A stretch of DNA of 64,000 nucleotides from JAGQPD01 sp020426865 (GTDB lineage: Bacteria; Planctomycetota; Planctomycetia; Pirellulales; Pirellulaceae). The position numbers and the translations under genes are program-made. The stretch lies in contig JAWKTN010000006.1 of the NCBI GenBank assembly GCA_041399065.1, forward strand, positions 682,001 to 746,000, in the 5' to 3' direction. The notes beneath the pieces were generated by a model. The model made no database searches. It was not told the DNA's origin and was given only the letters and a program-made list of their open reading frames with translations. This document shows, in pieces, positions 9,601 to 18,660 of the stretch; positions within the stretch are counted from its first letter, which is position 1, and each line of letters starts with the position of its first letter.

Positions 9601-9879
9601 CCGTTGCGAGTACACGTGGGAGTGGAGAAGCGAGGAGACGGATGGCTGATCTCCATCCATGACAACGGCGTCGGGATCGAACGGCGTCACTACGAGGTGA
9701 TCTTTGTTATTTTCCAGCGATTGGGCATCAAGGAACAGACCGAGGGTCTCGGGCTGGGGTTGCCCCTCTGCCGGCGGATCATCGAACGACATCAAGGTTG
9801 GATCTGGGTCGAATCGACACCTGGTAAGGGGAGCACGTTTTTTGTGCAACTTCCAGCAGCCGAGCATCCCGTAGCATGA
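6628..9879 (+). CDS. CheB-CheR-PAS-histidine kinase fusion protein (1083 aa)
   Basis: A cytoplasmic multidomain signalling protein. Residues about 22-200 are a CheB methylesterase domain with the Ser-His-Asp set visible (GASAGG, VVQHLS, GTGSDGSRG). Residues about 230-490 are a CheR methyltransferase with a SAM-binding GCATGEEAY and SCRNVLIYL. A coiled coil of repeated EELxSxNEEL units (about 665-730) leads to a PAS domain, then a HisKA domain (SHDLQAPLRHIEHF) and an HATPase_c domain (DNAIKF, DNGVGI, GLGLGL). No CheA, CheW or chemoreceptor is encoded in the window, so a classical chemotaxis role is doubtful. It has its own Shine-Dalgarno (gaggggg) and heads an apparent operon running to 19099, with 25 bases to the next gene. 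Confidence 0.92.
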   Translation: MSEGVDISRNEVDSVAADAPTYIVGIGASAGGLESLEAFFDNAPIQSGMAYVVVQHLSPDFRSLMDELLARHTSMRIVKVEDGERVERDTVYLLQPKHNITLVDGRLRLTRHNPPGGFNLPIDIFFSSLAKDAATRAIAIILSGTGSDGSRGIRDVHAAGGLVLVQDVESAAFDGMPRAALATDLADVVCEPKAMPAKLEEFARDPELFTRGQADSATKEANGDLATVFRLFRGQFGIDFSLYKPSTIQRRIERRMQLVRALDLSEYLRTIEADSDELDRLYRELLVEVTHFFRDPEAFDIIEKEVAPRLINERHNETDIRVWVSGCATGEEAYTLAMIIHDVAERCGRSIPLKVFASDVHEKSMEIAGHGVYSADDIQSVPDHYRRKYFVENGDRFQVCPDLRRKVVFARHDVTRDPPFTRIDLLSCRNVLIYLEPEVQRRVLAMFHFGLRVGGALMLGPSESVGPYGNEFETVDQTWRVFRKLRDQRLTDIIPSPSLPPASYIVAEQPAPKVRGNGSSDGWLSPLVYEELLARYVPPGLLVNEYYELVHTFGEARKLLTQPTGRPTLEIGKLVEGELRTAMMAALHRANHTKTAVTFRNIPAETPVGSRRLDITVEPYNRGSRKLFLLCLEDSEPLHAAEVHRETIEYSGEQSNRIEDLEQELGHVRESLQMTVEELETSNEELQSTNQELIAANEELQSTNEELHSVNEELYTVNSEYQRKIEELTNLTNDLHNFLESTDIGTVFLDDELRIRKYTPAIAAAFNILDQDIGRPIEHISYNVDSPGFLSDLKRVLATGQAQTQEISNRSGRVFLNRVRPYQDELGQKVGLVLTFSDITELRKATRQVSVTEQELALSQKELQEFVYAVSHDLQAPLRHIEHFASLFRNYQLDAQFEGGVRGIESSLSRLRNMIEALLTYSRVNTHGTKFATVNLNDVMEQAQSQLRSEIEAVHAVITSQPLPTIMGDREQLVGCFRHLLDNAIKFCGSTPLRVHVGVEKRGDGWLISIHDNGVGIERRHYEVIFVIFQRLGIKEQTEGLGLGLPLCRRIIERHQGWIWVESTPGKGSTFFVQLPAAEHPVA

Positions 9880-9904
9880 CATTGCACTGAGGTGAGGAAT
9901 CTTC

Positions 9905-12454
9905 ATGACCGAAGAACAAGTCGGTAATACCGCATCGGGGCTGCCGGCGGCGGGGAGCACGAGTCCTTCGTACGTGGTGGGCGTCGGTGCCTCGGCAGGC
10001 GGACTGGACGCGTTAGAACGCCTCTTCGACGCCATGCCGACTGACAGTGGCATGGCGTTCGTGGTCGTGCAGCACCTTTCGCCGGACTTCAAGAGTCTGA
10101 TGAACGAATTGTTGGCCAGGCATACGCGGATGGCGATTCAGGTGGTGACCGACGGCGTCGAATTGCAGCCCAATACGATCTATTTGATTCCTCCCAAGAA
10201 GAACATGATTCTACAGGACGGACGGCTCAGGTTATCCGAGCAGGTACCGGGAAGTCTGAACATGCCGATCGATGTCTTCTTTCGTTCGTTGGCCCAGGAC
10301 GCAGGAAAGCGGGCGATCGGGATTGTGCTCTCTGGGACCGGGAGTGACGGATCGCGGGGGATCCGCGACATCAGCTCCGCCGGCGGACTGGTGATTGTCC
10401 AGTCGATTCAATCGGCCGCCTTTGATGGGATGCCGCGGAATTCGTTGGGGACCGGGGTGGCGGACATTGTGTGCCCGCCAGGAAACATGGCGACGCGGAT
10501 CTACGAGTACATCCGCAACCCGGGAACATTTACGGCGGATTCCGATGCGCCGCAGTCGCCCGACGACAGCGATTTGGCGGAGATCTTCCGCATGTTTCGC
10601 AATCAATACGGCATCGACTTCGGCTACTACAAGCAGACCACGATCGGAAGACGGTTGGAACGACGCGTGAAGCTTGCCCGCTGCGATTCGTTGAATGCCT
10701 ATCTGAGACGACTGGAAGCAGACCCGCGCGAGTTGGACGTACTTTACCGCGACTTGCTGGTGGAGGTAACACAGTTTTTTCGCGACCTGGAGGCATTTCA
10801 GCGTCTGCAACGGGAAGTGATCCCCGAGTTAGTGGAGCGCGCAACAATCCACGGTGAACTCCGCGTCTGGACTCCGGGTTGCGCTACGGGCGAAGAGTCC
10901 TATTCCATGGCGATGCTGCTGATGGATTGCATTGAGCGGCAAGGGCTGGATCTCGATTTCAAGGTCTTCGCGACCGATGTCCATCACACCTCAATGGAGA
11001 CAGCCAGTGCGGGGGTCTACTCCGCACAATCCACGTCGCGGATGCCGACGGAATTCAAGGATAAGTATTTTGTGCGAATCGGTGATTTGTACCATGTCTC
11101 GAATAAGATTCGGCAGCATGTCATTTTTGCGCCTCACGATATCACCAAGGATCCGCCGTTTACCCGCATCGATCTCATCAGTTGCCGCAACGTGCTGATC
11201 TATTTCGATCCCGAGATCCAGCGGCGAGTGCTGTCGCTATTCCATTTTGGCCTGACCGTCGGGGGGGTGCTCTTCCTGGGCCCCAGCGAAAGCATCGGCG
11301 ATTTGGAAAAGGAATTCGAACCGATCGACCGGCCATGGCGGATTTACCGCAAGCTACGGAACGTGCGACTGCGGGATACCGGCCCGATCTCGCCGCAGCC
11401 TCCCATCAGCCGCATCGTTGTTTCTCGCCCGTCCTACGTGGCGACGCAAATCAAAAGCGATAAGAATTGGCTGATCCCCGAAGTCTATGACCATCTGTTG
11501 GCACGGTACGTCCCCCCGAGTCTGCTCATCAATCAGCACCTTGAACTGGTCCATTCCTTTGGCGACGCCCGCCGCTTGCTGGTTCAGCCCGAAGGAAAGG
11601 CGACCTTGGATGTGGTTCGTCTGGTAGAAGGCGATCTCCGAACAGCCGTAAGTGCGGCACTGCACAAAACTGCGACTACTAATTCAACCGTCGTGTTTGA
11701 AGGAGTGCGAGTCCGTACTCCCGAGGGGGATCGGCCGTATCGTCTGATTGCCGAGCCTTACACCAAGAGCTCCGAAAAAATGTATTTGCTGTCGTTTGAG
11801 GAATGCCGGGAACCGCCCCCGCCCACCCCCACCACGGTGGAAAACTTCGATTCCGCCGACCATGCCGCTCAACGTATCGCCGCCCTGGAACGAGAACTGG
11901 ACTACACCAAGGAAACACTCCAGGCAACGGTGGAGGAACTGGAAACCAGCAACGAGGAACTGCAATCAACCAATGAAGAGCTAGTCGCGTCCAATGAAGA
12001 GTTGCAGAGCACCAATGAGGAACTGCACAGTGTCAATGAAGAACTTTATACGGTAAACTCGGAGCACCAGCGAAAGATTGCCGAACTAACCCAGCTTACC
12101 TCCGACATGGACAATCTGTTGCGGAGTACGGAGATAGGCACGATCTTTCTCGATACGGAGTTGAGGATCCGCAAATTTACCCCGGTCGTAACTCGGGCAT
12201 TTCACGTCCTTGAGCAGGACATTGGTCGGCCGATTGGCCATATCGCTCACAATCTTCTCAACTACGACTTGATCTCCGACGCGGCGACCGTGCTGCAAAC
12301 GCGAGAACCGATTGAACGATCCCTGGAAACCAACGGCAACGAGAATTACCTAGTGCGCGTACTCCCCTATGATAGTGATCGGCACGATAATGGCGTGGTG
12401 GTTACGCTCATCGACACCACACAGTTTACGCACCAGCGGACGTCGACGAACTAG
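9905..12454 (+). CDS. CheB-CheR-PAS fusion protein without kinase (849 aa)
   Basis: A paralogue of the preceding protein. CheB comes first (GVGASAGG, VVQHLS, GTGSDGSRG), then CheR (GCATGEESYSMAM, SCRNVLIYF), the same SNEEL-type coiled coil at about 655-720 and a PAS-like sensor that ends the protein at residue 849. The histidine-kinase module of its neighbour is absent. The stop is genuine and there is no frameshifted remnant of a kinase in the 155 bases that follow, so this is a shorter architecture rather than a visible truncation. Spacing of 25 bases from the upstream gene supports co-transcription. Without a kinase, its output would have to be methylation/demethylation or a protein contact. 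Confidence 0.9.
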   Translation: MTEEQVGNTASGLPAAGSTSPSYVVGVGASAGGLDALERLFDAMPTDSGMAFVVVQHLSPDFKSLMNELLARHTRMAIQVVTDGVELQPNTIYLIPPKKNMILQDGRLRLSEQVPGSLNMPIDVFFRSLAQDAGKRAIGIVLSGTGSDGSRGIRDISSAGGLVIVQSIQSAAFDGMPRNSLGTGVADIVCPPGNMATRIYEYIRNPGTFTADSDAPQSPDDSDLAEIFRMFRNQYGIDFGYYKQTTIGRRLERRVKLARCDSLNAYLRRLEADPRELDVLYRDLLVEVTQFFRDLEAFQRLQREVIPELVERATIHGELRVWTPGCATGEESYSMAMLLMDCIERQGLDLDFKVFATDVHHTSMETASAGVYSAQSTSRMPTEFKDKYFVRIGDLYHVSNKIRQHVIFAPHDITKDPPFTRIDLISCRNVLIYFDPEIQRRVLSLFHFGLTVGGVLFLGPSESIGDLEKEFEPIDRPWRIYRKLRNVRLRDTGPISPQPPISRIVVSRPSYVATQIKSDKNWLIPEVYDHLLARYVPPSLLINQHLELVHSFGDARRLLVQPEGKATLDVVRLVEGDLRTAVSAALHKTATTNSTVVFEGVRVRTPEGDRPYRLIAEPYTKSSEKMYLLSFEECREPPPPTPTTVENFDSADHAAQRIAALERELDYTKETLQATVEELETSNEELQSTNEELVASNEELQSTNEELHSVNEELYTVNSEHQRKIAELTQLTSDMDNLLRSTEIGTIFLDTELRIRKFTPVVTRAFHVLEQDIGRPIGHIAHNLLNYDLISDAATVLQTREPIERSLETNGNENYLVRVLPYDSDRHDNGVVVTLIDTTQFTHQRTSTN

Positions 12455-12612
12455 GGTCGTAAGTCCCCCCTATGAACACTAGCTGGCTGACACAAACGGA
12501 AATCGACGACCTGGGTACTTGTTACGCTGGGGCGGAGACCACCATAATGGTCGAGAACACTTGCCAGGAGCTACCTAGGACGCATCTTCGTCACAAAGGG
12601 CAGTAGGACGTG

Positions 12613-15600
12613 ATGGATCCCAACATGAGTACGGAACGGCCCCACGATGAACCGCGTGAGTTGTTCGTCGTGGGTATTGGTGCGTCAGCGGGCGGATTGG
12701 AAGCGTTGGAGCTATTCTTTCATCATGTGGACGACTCGCCGGAGGTGGCATATGTGGTGATCCAACATTTATCGCCGGAGCATCCCAGCCTGATGGACGA
12801 GTTGTTGGTACGGCACACTCGGCTTCCGATCCAAGTCGTCACGCAGGCGACGAAGGTACATCCGAACCACATCTATTTGAATCCACCTGGCAAGGAGATG
12901 ATTATCGCCAATGGCGAGTTGATCCTGGCCGATCGTGCGGAGCGGGACGGATTGACGTTACCGATTGACCATTTTTTTCGTTCCTTATCCCAAGATCTCG
13001 GAACACACGCGGTCGCCATTGTCCTGTCGGGAACGGGGTCGGACGGATCGCGGGGGATTCGCGAGGTTCACGATGCCGGTGGCCTGGTGCTGGCGCAGAG
13101 CGAAGAATCGGCTCGCTTTGATGGCATGCCACGGGCCGCTCAGGAAACGGGCATCGTCGACGCGGTCTTGTCACCAGACGAAATGCCTGACATGATTGCC
13201 AGCTATGTTGCGTTCCCCACAAGTGGCAATCGCGGCGTTACTCCTCGTGACGTGCTTCCGTCTTTGGAAGCCAACATGAGCACGATCTTCCGTCTGCTGC
13301 GGTGCAAGTACGGAATCGACTTTTCGAATTACAAGGCAAGCACGATCACGCGGCGAGTTGAGCGCCGGTTAATGCTCAACCATTCCTTTGACCTGAGCGA
13401 GTACGCTGAGAGTCTCAACGGCAACGATGAAGAACTCAATCGGCTTTACAAGGATCTCCTGATCGGTGTCACCAGGTTCTTTCGCGACGATGACGCTTTC
13501 GCGTATCTGGAGCACACGGTCGTTCCGTCGCTGATTGGCCGGGCCAACGCGGACGAAGGGTTGCGAATCTGGATTGCAGGGACGGCAACGGGAGAAGAGG
13601 CGTATTCGATTGGAATGATCTTGGCCGAACAACTGGAGCGTCGGGCGGCAAGTCTCACGGCCAAGATCTTCGCGACCGATGTCCATGTCGACTCGCTGGA
13701 AGTCGCTGCCCGAGGCATGTACAGCGAGGACGACGTCAAGGACGTCTCACCAGCTCGACTGGAACGGTTCTTTGTGCGGCGTCCGGACGGCTATCTCGTC
13801 GCCCCTGCCTTGCGGAAGATGGTGGTCTTTGCGCCACACAACGTGATCCGTGACGCCCCGTTCACGTCGCTCGACATGATCACATGTCGCAACATGTTGA
13901 TCTATCTCCGCCCGCATTCGCAAAAAAAAGCGTTGTCCATGTTCCACTTCGGTCTCAAGCCGGGCGGTGTCCTGTGGTTGGGGCCCAGCGAATCGGCCGG
14001 GGAATTGGTCTCCGAATTCGAAGCGATGAACGACCGCTGGCGGTTCTTCCAAAAATCACGCGACGTCCGCATCGCGCTCACCTCCCGCTACCCTTCCAAA
14101 ACACTGCAAAGTCGCACGCCAACCAACGAACCGACTCCAGTAGGCGTGCCGTCCCACCTCTTGGAAACCTACGACAAGCTCCTGAATGACTACATGCCGC
14201 CCAGCGTATTGGTAACGGAGAGCCATGCTCTTTCGCACGTCTTCGCCGGTGCCAGTCAGTTTCTGCAGCATCGCGACGGACGACCAACCAGTGATGTTGT
14301 CGACATCGTGCTGCCCGAGCTGCGAACTCCCCTGTTGATGGCATTGCAGCGGGCGACCAAGGAACGGGCGCCGGTAGTCTTCAGCGGCATTCGCGTCGAA
14401 ACGCGTCCCAACGAAGAAATCAAGCTGATCGTCAAACCATTCTACAACCGTACGGCAAATCGACTCGATTCGCTCGTCGTATTTGAGTCCCGCGCCGATG
14501 TCGGTGAGAATGCTGTCTCCAAGTCAATTGATATAGATGGAGCGACCGCCGAACAGGTTTCGGCACTGGAGTCCGAACTGCGGTTTACCAAGCAGAGCCT
14601 GCAAGCAACGATTCAGGAGCTGGAAACGACCAATGAGGAACTGCAAGCGACAAACGAAGAACTGATTGCATCCAATGAGGAGCTGCAAAGCACAAATGAA
14701 GAGCTGCATTCGGTCAACGAAGAACTGTATACGGTAAATTCCGAGTACCAACGGAAGATCGCCGAATTGACCGAAGTTACCGATGACATGGACAACTTGC
14801 TCAACAGCACGAATGTCGATACGGTGTTCCTCGATCGTGAACTGAAGATTCGCAAATTTACCCCCGGCATTGCCAAGACGATCAACCTGATTCCTCAAGA
14901 CATCGGGCGTCGCATCGACAGTTTTACGCATACGATCCAGGATGTGAAGGTTCTCGAGTTATTGGAGACAGTGCTGGAAACGGGACAATCACTGGAAACC
15001 GATGTCCGGGACACGCGCGGGCGGTGGTATTTACTGCGGGTGCTCCCCTATGTCTCCAAGAAGTCCATTGATGGCGTGGTCCTCACGTTAATCGATATTA
15101 ACTCGCTCAAAGAGGCAGAAGCAAATCTTACTGAATTGTCGGAAATCGTGGAGCAGTCTGCTGACGCAATCCTGCGCATTGACTTGGATGGCACGATTCG
15201 CACGTGGAATCGTGGAGCCACCACACTGCTCGGCTACTCCCACCGGCAGGCGGTGGGGCGTCAGCTCGATATGCTGATCCCTTCGGCAGCGGAGAACCAC
15301 GTGGCGCAGCTATTGCGCAGGGTCGCGTTGGGAGAGAGCGTCAGCAGCCATCAAATGGAATGGCGCGATCTGCACGGGAAAACGGTCGACGTCTCGCTTA
15401 ACGTATCGCCGATTCGAAATGCCGCACAGTCGATCATCGGAGCTTCGGCGATCGCTCGCGATATTTCCGAAGTCAAACGTGCCGAACAAGAGATTCGCCT
15501 GGCGGTCCGCCGTCGCGATCAATTCCTGGCGATGCTCTCGCATGAGTTGCGAAATCCTCTGGCCGCCATCCTCAACGCAACGACACTGCTTAAAGAAGAA

Positions 15601-16635
15601 TCGCTCGACGATGTCTCCTACAATGAGGCTCGCGACGTTGTCGAGCATCAGCTGCACCACGTGGCCCGGTTGCTGGATGACCTGCTTGACGTCGCCAGAA
15701 TCACCAACGACAAACTCGTGCTCCATCCTGAAGTTGTGGACCTGTCCAAGCTGGTCATGGACGTTGTGGACTGTGTGCAGCACTTGATTGAGGACGCTGA
15801 GCAGCACCTCCATATGGAGTGCCCGGACGAGCGGCTGTTTGTCGACGGTGACGTCGGTCGGCTCCAGCAGGCCCAGGTCAATTTGCTGGTCAACGCCAGC
15901 AAGTACAGCCCGCGAAATTCGACAATACGCTATTCACTTTCCCGAGTCGACGGTCACGCGGAGATTACGGTCACCGACGCGGGCGAAGGGATCCCGCCGG
16001 AGATTGCCGAACAGATATTCGAGCCATTTGTTCAGGCGGAGCAGACATTGGATCGGGCACAAGGTGGGATGGGATTGGGACTTACGCTCGTCAGAATGAT
16101 CGCCGACGCACACGGCGGGAGCGTATCGGTATCGAGCGACGGGCAGGGCCGCGGGAGCCGCTTTGCCATTCGACTTCCGTTGACGACGTCACGGCCGACG
16201 GTGCACCGCATCGACCCCACGATGATCCCTCACAATACGCGTTTGCTGTTGATTGAAGATAACGACGGGATTCGCAAGATGCTCGCGCGGGCCTTGGAAC
16301 TAAAGGGATTCCACGTGATGACGGCCTGCGATGGCCGCGAAGGACTGTCCGCCTTTGCCGAATTCCAGCCCCATGTGACCATCGTCGATATCGGGCTCCC
16401 GGATATCGACGGCTATGCATTGGCGAAAAAAGTCCGCGAAGATGATTCCAGCGCATTGCTCATCGCCGTCACCGGCTACGGACGAAAGGACGACGAGCAG
16501 AAGGCCTTTGACGCCGGTTTCGACTTGCACCTGGTCAAACCGATTCACCCCGCCGAATTGATAAGTAAGATTTCGCCACAATTAGGCCATCCCAACCAAA
16601 ATTCGGCCAACACAGCCGAAAACGCCAAGTTATGA
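12613..16635 (+). CDS. CheB-CheR-PAS-PAS-histidine kinase-receiver hybrid protein (1340 aa)
   Basis: The largest of three tandem paralogues. The order is CheB (GIGASAGG, VIQHLS, GTGSDGSRG), CheR (GTATGEEAYS, TCRNMLIYL; the usual Cys of the SAM loop is Thr here), coiled coil (about 655-720), two PAS domains (about 725-845 and 850-965), HisKA (MLSHELRNPLAAIL), HATPase_c (DAGEGI, GMGLGLTLV) and a C-terminal receiver (LLIEDN, VDIGLP, VTGYG, LVKPI). It is therefore a hybrid kinase. An in-frame GTG lies directly before the chosen ATG and either could start. It follows a 155-base gap and is 73 bases from CsrA-receiver 2. Confidence 0.92.
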   Translation: MDPNMSTERPHDEPRELFVVGIGASAGGLEALELFFHHVDDSPEVAYVVIQHLSPEHPSLMDELLVRHTRLPIQVVTQATKVHPNHIYLNPPGKEMIIANGELILADRAERDGLTLPIDHFFRSLSQDLGTHAVAIVLSGTGSDGSRGIREVHDAGGLVLAQSEESARFDGMPRAAQETGIVDAVLSPDEMPDMIASYVAFPTSGNRGVTPRDVLPSLEANMSTIFRLLRCKYGIDFSNYKASTITRRVERRLMLNHSFDLSEYAESLNGNDEELNRLYKDLLIGVTRFFRDDDAFAYLEHTVVPSLIGRANADEGLRIWIAGTATGEEAYSIGMILAEQLERRAASLTAKIFATDVHVDSLEVAARGMYSEDDVKDVSPARLERFFVRRPDGYLVAPALRKMVVFAPHNVIRDAPFTSLDMITCRNMLIYLRPHSQKKALSMFHFGLKPGGVLWLGPSESAGELVSEFEAMNDRWRFFQKSRDVRIALTSRYPSKTLQSRTPTNEPTPVGVPSHLLETYDKLLNDYMPPSVLVTESHALSHVFAGASQFLQHRDGRPTSDVVDIVLPELRTPLLMALQRATKERAPVVFSGIRVETRPNEEIKLIVKPFYNRTANRLDSLVVFESRADVGENAVSKSIDIDGATAEQVSALESELRFTKQSLQATIQELETTNEELQATNEELIASNEELQSTNEELHSVNEELYTVNSEYQRKIAELTEVTDDMDNLLNSTNVDTVFLDRELKIRKFTPGIAKTINLIPQDIGRRIDSFTHTIQDVKVLELLETVLETGQSLETDVRDTRGRWYLLRVLPYVSKKSIDGVVLTLIDINSLKEAEANLTELSEIVEQSADAILRIDLDGTIRTWNRGATTLLGYSHRQAVGRQLDMLIPSAAENHVAQLLRRVALGESVSSHQMEWRDLHGKTVDVSLNVSPIRNAAQSIIGASAIARDISEVKRAEQEIRLAVRRRDQFLAMLSHELRNPLAAILNATTLLKEESLDDVSYNEARDVVEHQLHHVARLLDDLLDVARITNDKLVLHPEVVDLSKLVMDVVDCVQHLIEDAEQHLHMECPDERLFVDGDVGRLQQAQVNLLVNASKYSPRNSTIRYSLSRVDGHAEITVTDAGEGIPPEIAEQIFEPFVQAEQTLDRAQGGMGLGLTLVRMIADAHGGSVSVSSDGQGRGSRFAIRLPLTTSRPTVHRIDPTMIPHNTRLLLIEDNDGIRKMLARALELKGFHVMTACDGREGLSAFAEFQPHVTIVDIGLPDIDGYALAKKVREDDSSALLIAVTGYGRKDDEQKAFDAGFDLHLVKPIHPAELISKISPQLGHPNQNSANTAENAKL

Positions 16636-16677
16636 AGTTGATGCAACGTTCGTCGAATTCGCATGAACAATCCCAAC

Positions 16678-16695
16678 GATTGGATGCCTCCAATC
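16678..16695 (+). promoter_or_regulatory. Leader hairpin before CsrA-receiver 2
   Basis: A perfect 7-bp stem, GATTGGA-tgcc-TCCAATC, sits 13 bases before the ATG at 16709 and carries a GGA in its left arm. It is a candidate target for CsrA-type autoregulation, by analogy with the GGA-containing leader of the first CsrA-receiver gene. The GGA is paired rather than looped, so binding is uncertain. Confidence 0.4.
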
Positions 16696-16708
16696 AGAAA
16701 GGGCCTGT

Positions 16709-17464
16709 ATGCTCGTTTTAACACGCCGGTCGAACGACAAGCTCTCGTTTCCAGAAGTTGGAATTACTGTCCATTTCGTACGCGTTCAATCCGGGCAGGT
16801 AAAGGTGGGTATCGATGCACCTTGTGACATCACGATCGTACGCGATGAAATCTGCAGTCCGGAAGCGTCTCAGTTGGCCAAACGCCAACTCCTCCGCCTC
16901 CCGCGCTCGGTGCGACACGGTATCCGCAACGAATTGCATCAGATCAGTATTGGGCTACACTTGTACCGGGAGCTGACAGCCGCAGGGTTGTCACAGGAGG
17001 CCAATGAGACCTTTGCGACCATACAGGAAGCGCTTTCCCGCTTGGACGAAAACCAGGCGCTTTGCCGGCCCAAGCATGCGACCGCCTGCTCCCCGTCCTG
17101 CTCGGTGTTGATCGTAGAGGACGAGGAAAACGAACGGGAAATGCTTGCCTCGCTATTGCGCATGCGCGGTTACCAAGTGACGACACGGGCCGATGGTCAG
17201 GAAGCGTTGGACTACTTGGCCGAGCACCCGAAACCGCAAGCGATACTTGTCGACATGAAAATGCCACGATGTGACGGTCCTGAACTGGTGCGTCAGTTGC
17301 GTACGCAGCGCCAAATCGAAAGCGTTCCCGTTTTTGCTGTCAGCGGAACTTCGCCCAAGGAAAATGGATTGGCAACCGGGCCTGAGGGAGTGAATCGCTG
17401 GTTCCCCAAACCGCTCAACCCCGAGTACCTCCTTGAGGCACTGGACGCTCTCGTCTCCTCCTAG
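16709..17464 (+). CDS. CsrA-receiver fusion protein 2
   Basis: A 251-residue paralogue of the gene at 5567. CsrA domain at residues 1-50 (MLVLTRRSND; GIDAPCDITIVRDE, with Arg45 kept), helical linker at 55-120, receiver at 130-250 (LIVEDEE, phospho-acceptor Asp182 in VDMKMP, Lys234 in FPKPLNP). Residues 9-10, usually Gly-Glu in CsrA, are Asn-Asp, so RNA binding may be altered. The linker segment around RNELHQISIGLHLYREL resembles a degenerate kinase dimerisation helix. It lies 73 bases after the hybrid kinase and 14 bases before the PAS kinase, so it is embedded in the operon, unlike CsrA-receiver 1. Confidence 0.88.
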   Translation: MLVLTRRSNDKLSFPEVGITVHFVRVQSGQVKVGIDAPCDITIVRDEICSPEASQLAKRQLLRLPRSVRHGIRNELHQISIGLHLYRELTAAGLSQEANETFATIQEALSRLDENQALCRPKHATACSPSCSVLIVEDEENEREMLASLLRMRGYQVTTRADGQEALDYLAEHPKPQAILVDMKMPRCDGPELVRQLRTQRQIESVPVFAVSGTSPKENGLATGPEGVNRWFPKPLNPEYLLEALDALVSS

Positions 17465-17478
17465 TCAAAGCGAATTCG

Positions 17479-18660
17479 GTGACCCTTTCCGCCTCGACCC
17501 CCGAACCCGATCCCAACGCGGAAACTCAGGATCAACTGCTCGACCTCACCTCCCGCGACGCGCTGTGGTCGGTGCTGGATGCTGCGCCAACAGCCATCGT
17601 CGTGATCGACGATGGGGGCACAATCGTTCACGCCAATGCCATGACGTATCAACTCTTTGGGTACGACGCAGCGTCACTGATCGGCCGAAGCGTTGAACTG
17701 CTCATGCCACCACGATTTCGCGAAACACACGCCGTCTTGCGACAAGATTATCTCCTCGCGCCAAGTACCCGCCGCATGGGAGACGGACGAGATCTCACCG
17801 GGCTGCATCGGGACGGCTACGAGTTCGCTGTGGAGGTCGGCATCAGTCATGTTCAATCGCAAGGGAGGTCCTTTACGGTTGCCGGTATTGTCGACATCAC
17901 CGAGCGCAAAAAGAGCGAATTGCATTTACGCAGGATGAATGAGGCGTTGGAAAAGAGCAATCTCGAATTGCAGCAATACGCATTCATTGCCTCGCATGAC
18001 CTCCAGTCGCCCATCCGTTCGATCTCGTCGTTCTCACAGTTCCTTTTGTTGGACTACGAAAGTCAACTCGATGATAAAGGCAAAGATTTTCTCCGCCGAA
18101 TTATCAACAGCACTGAACACATGAAGTCATTGGTTACGAGTCTACTCAACTATTCACGCGTTGATTCACGTGCCATGGCGTTCGAGGAAGTGCCGCTTGA
18201 CAGGGCGCTGAAAGATGCCTTGGATATGCTCGAATCCTCCATCGTCGACTCCCACGCGATATGCACGCACGACCCGTTACCATCGGTCATGGGGGACTAT
18301 CCGCAGATGGTCCAGTTGTTCCAGAACCTGATCGGAAACGCGATCAAATACCACGATCGAACACCCCCTCACATCCACGTTTCGTCCCATCCACACGATG
18401 ATGTGTGGGTCGTCGCCGTTCGCGATAATGGAATCGGAATTGACGCTCGGGCACATCATCGGATCTTTGACATTTTCCACCGCCTGCACGGTCAAAACGC
18501 CTATCCGGGGACCGGCATTGGACTGGCGATATGCCGCCGGATTATCGAGCGACATGGCGGCACCATTTGGGTAGAATCAGAAGTCCACAAAGGCAGTACG
18601 TTCTACTTTTCCATCCCGAAGCTGAAAACCAAAGGTCAGACCGATGCCCAATGTACTTGA
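17479..18660 (+). CDS. PAS sensor histidine kinase
   Basis: A soluble kinase of 393 residues with no membrane segment. A PAS domain (about residues 25-145, including AAPTAIVVIDDGG) is followed by HisKA (ASHDLQSPIRSISSF) and HATPase_c (NLIGNAIKYH, DNGIGI, GTGIGLAICRRI). The phytochrome-like HisKA type often works with small CheY-like partners, and one starts 17 bases before this gene's stop. The start is GTG at 17479, 14 bases after the CsrA-receiver stop; no ATG gives a better fit to the domain start. It is a good candidate donor for the receiver at 18644 or for CsrA-receiver 2, which is inference from adjacency. Confidence 0.9.
   Translation: MTLSASTPEPDPNAETQDQLLDLTSRDALWSVLDAAPTAIVVIDDGGTIVHANAMTYQLFGYDAASLIGRSVELLMPPRFRETHAVLRQDYLLAPSTRRMGDGRDLTGLHRDGYEFAVEVGISHVQSQGRSFTVAGIVDITERKKSELHLRRMNEALEKSNLELQQYAFIASHDLQSPIRSISSFSQFLLLDYESQLDDKGKDFLRRIINSTEHMKSLVTSLLNYSRVDSRAMAFEEVPLDRALKDALDMLESSIVDSHAICTHDPLPSVMGDYPQMVQLFQNLIGNAIKYHDRTPPHIHVSSHPHDDVWVVAVRDNGIGIDARAHHRIFDIFHRLHGQNAYPGTGIGLAICRRIIERHGGTIWVESEVHKGSTFYFSIPKLKTKGQTDAQCT

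Noticed and set aside
12455..12609. Small CsrA-sponge RNA between two CheB-CheR genes
   Set aside because: Five GGA motifs in 155 bases are only slightly above chance and no stable multi-hairpin fold was seen.
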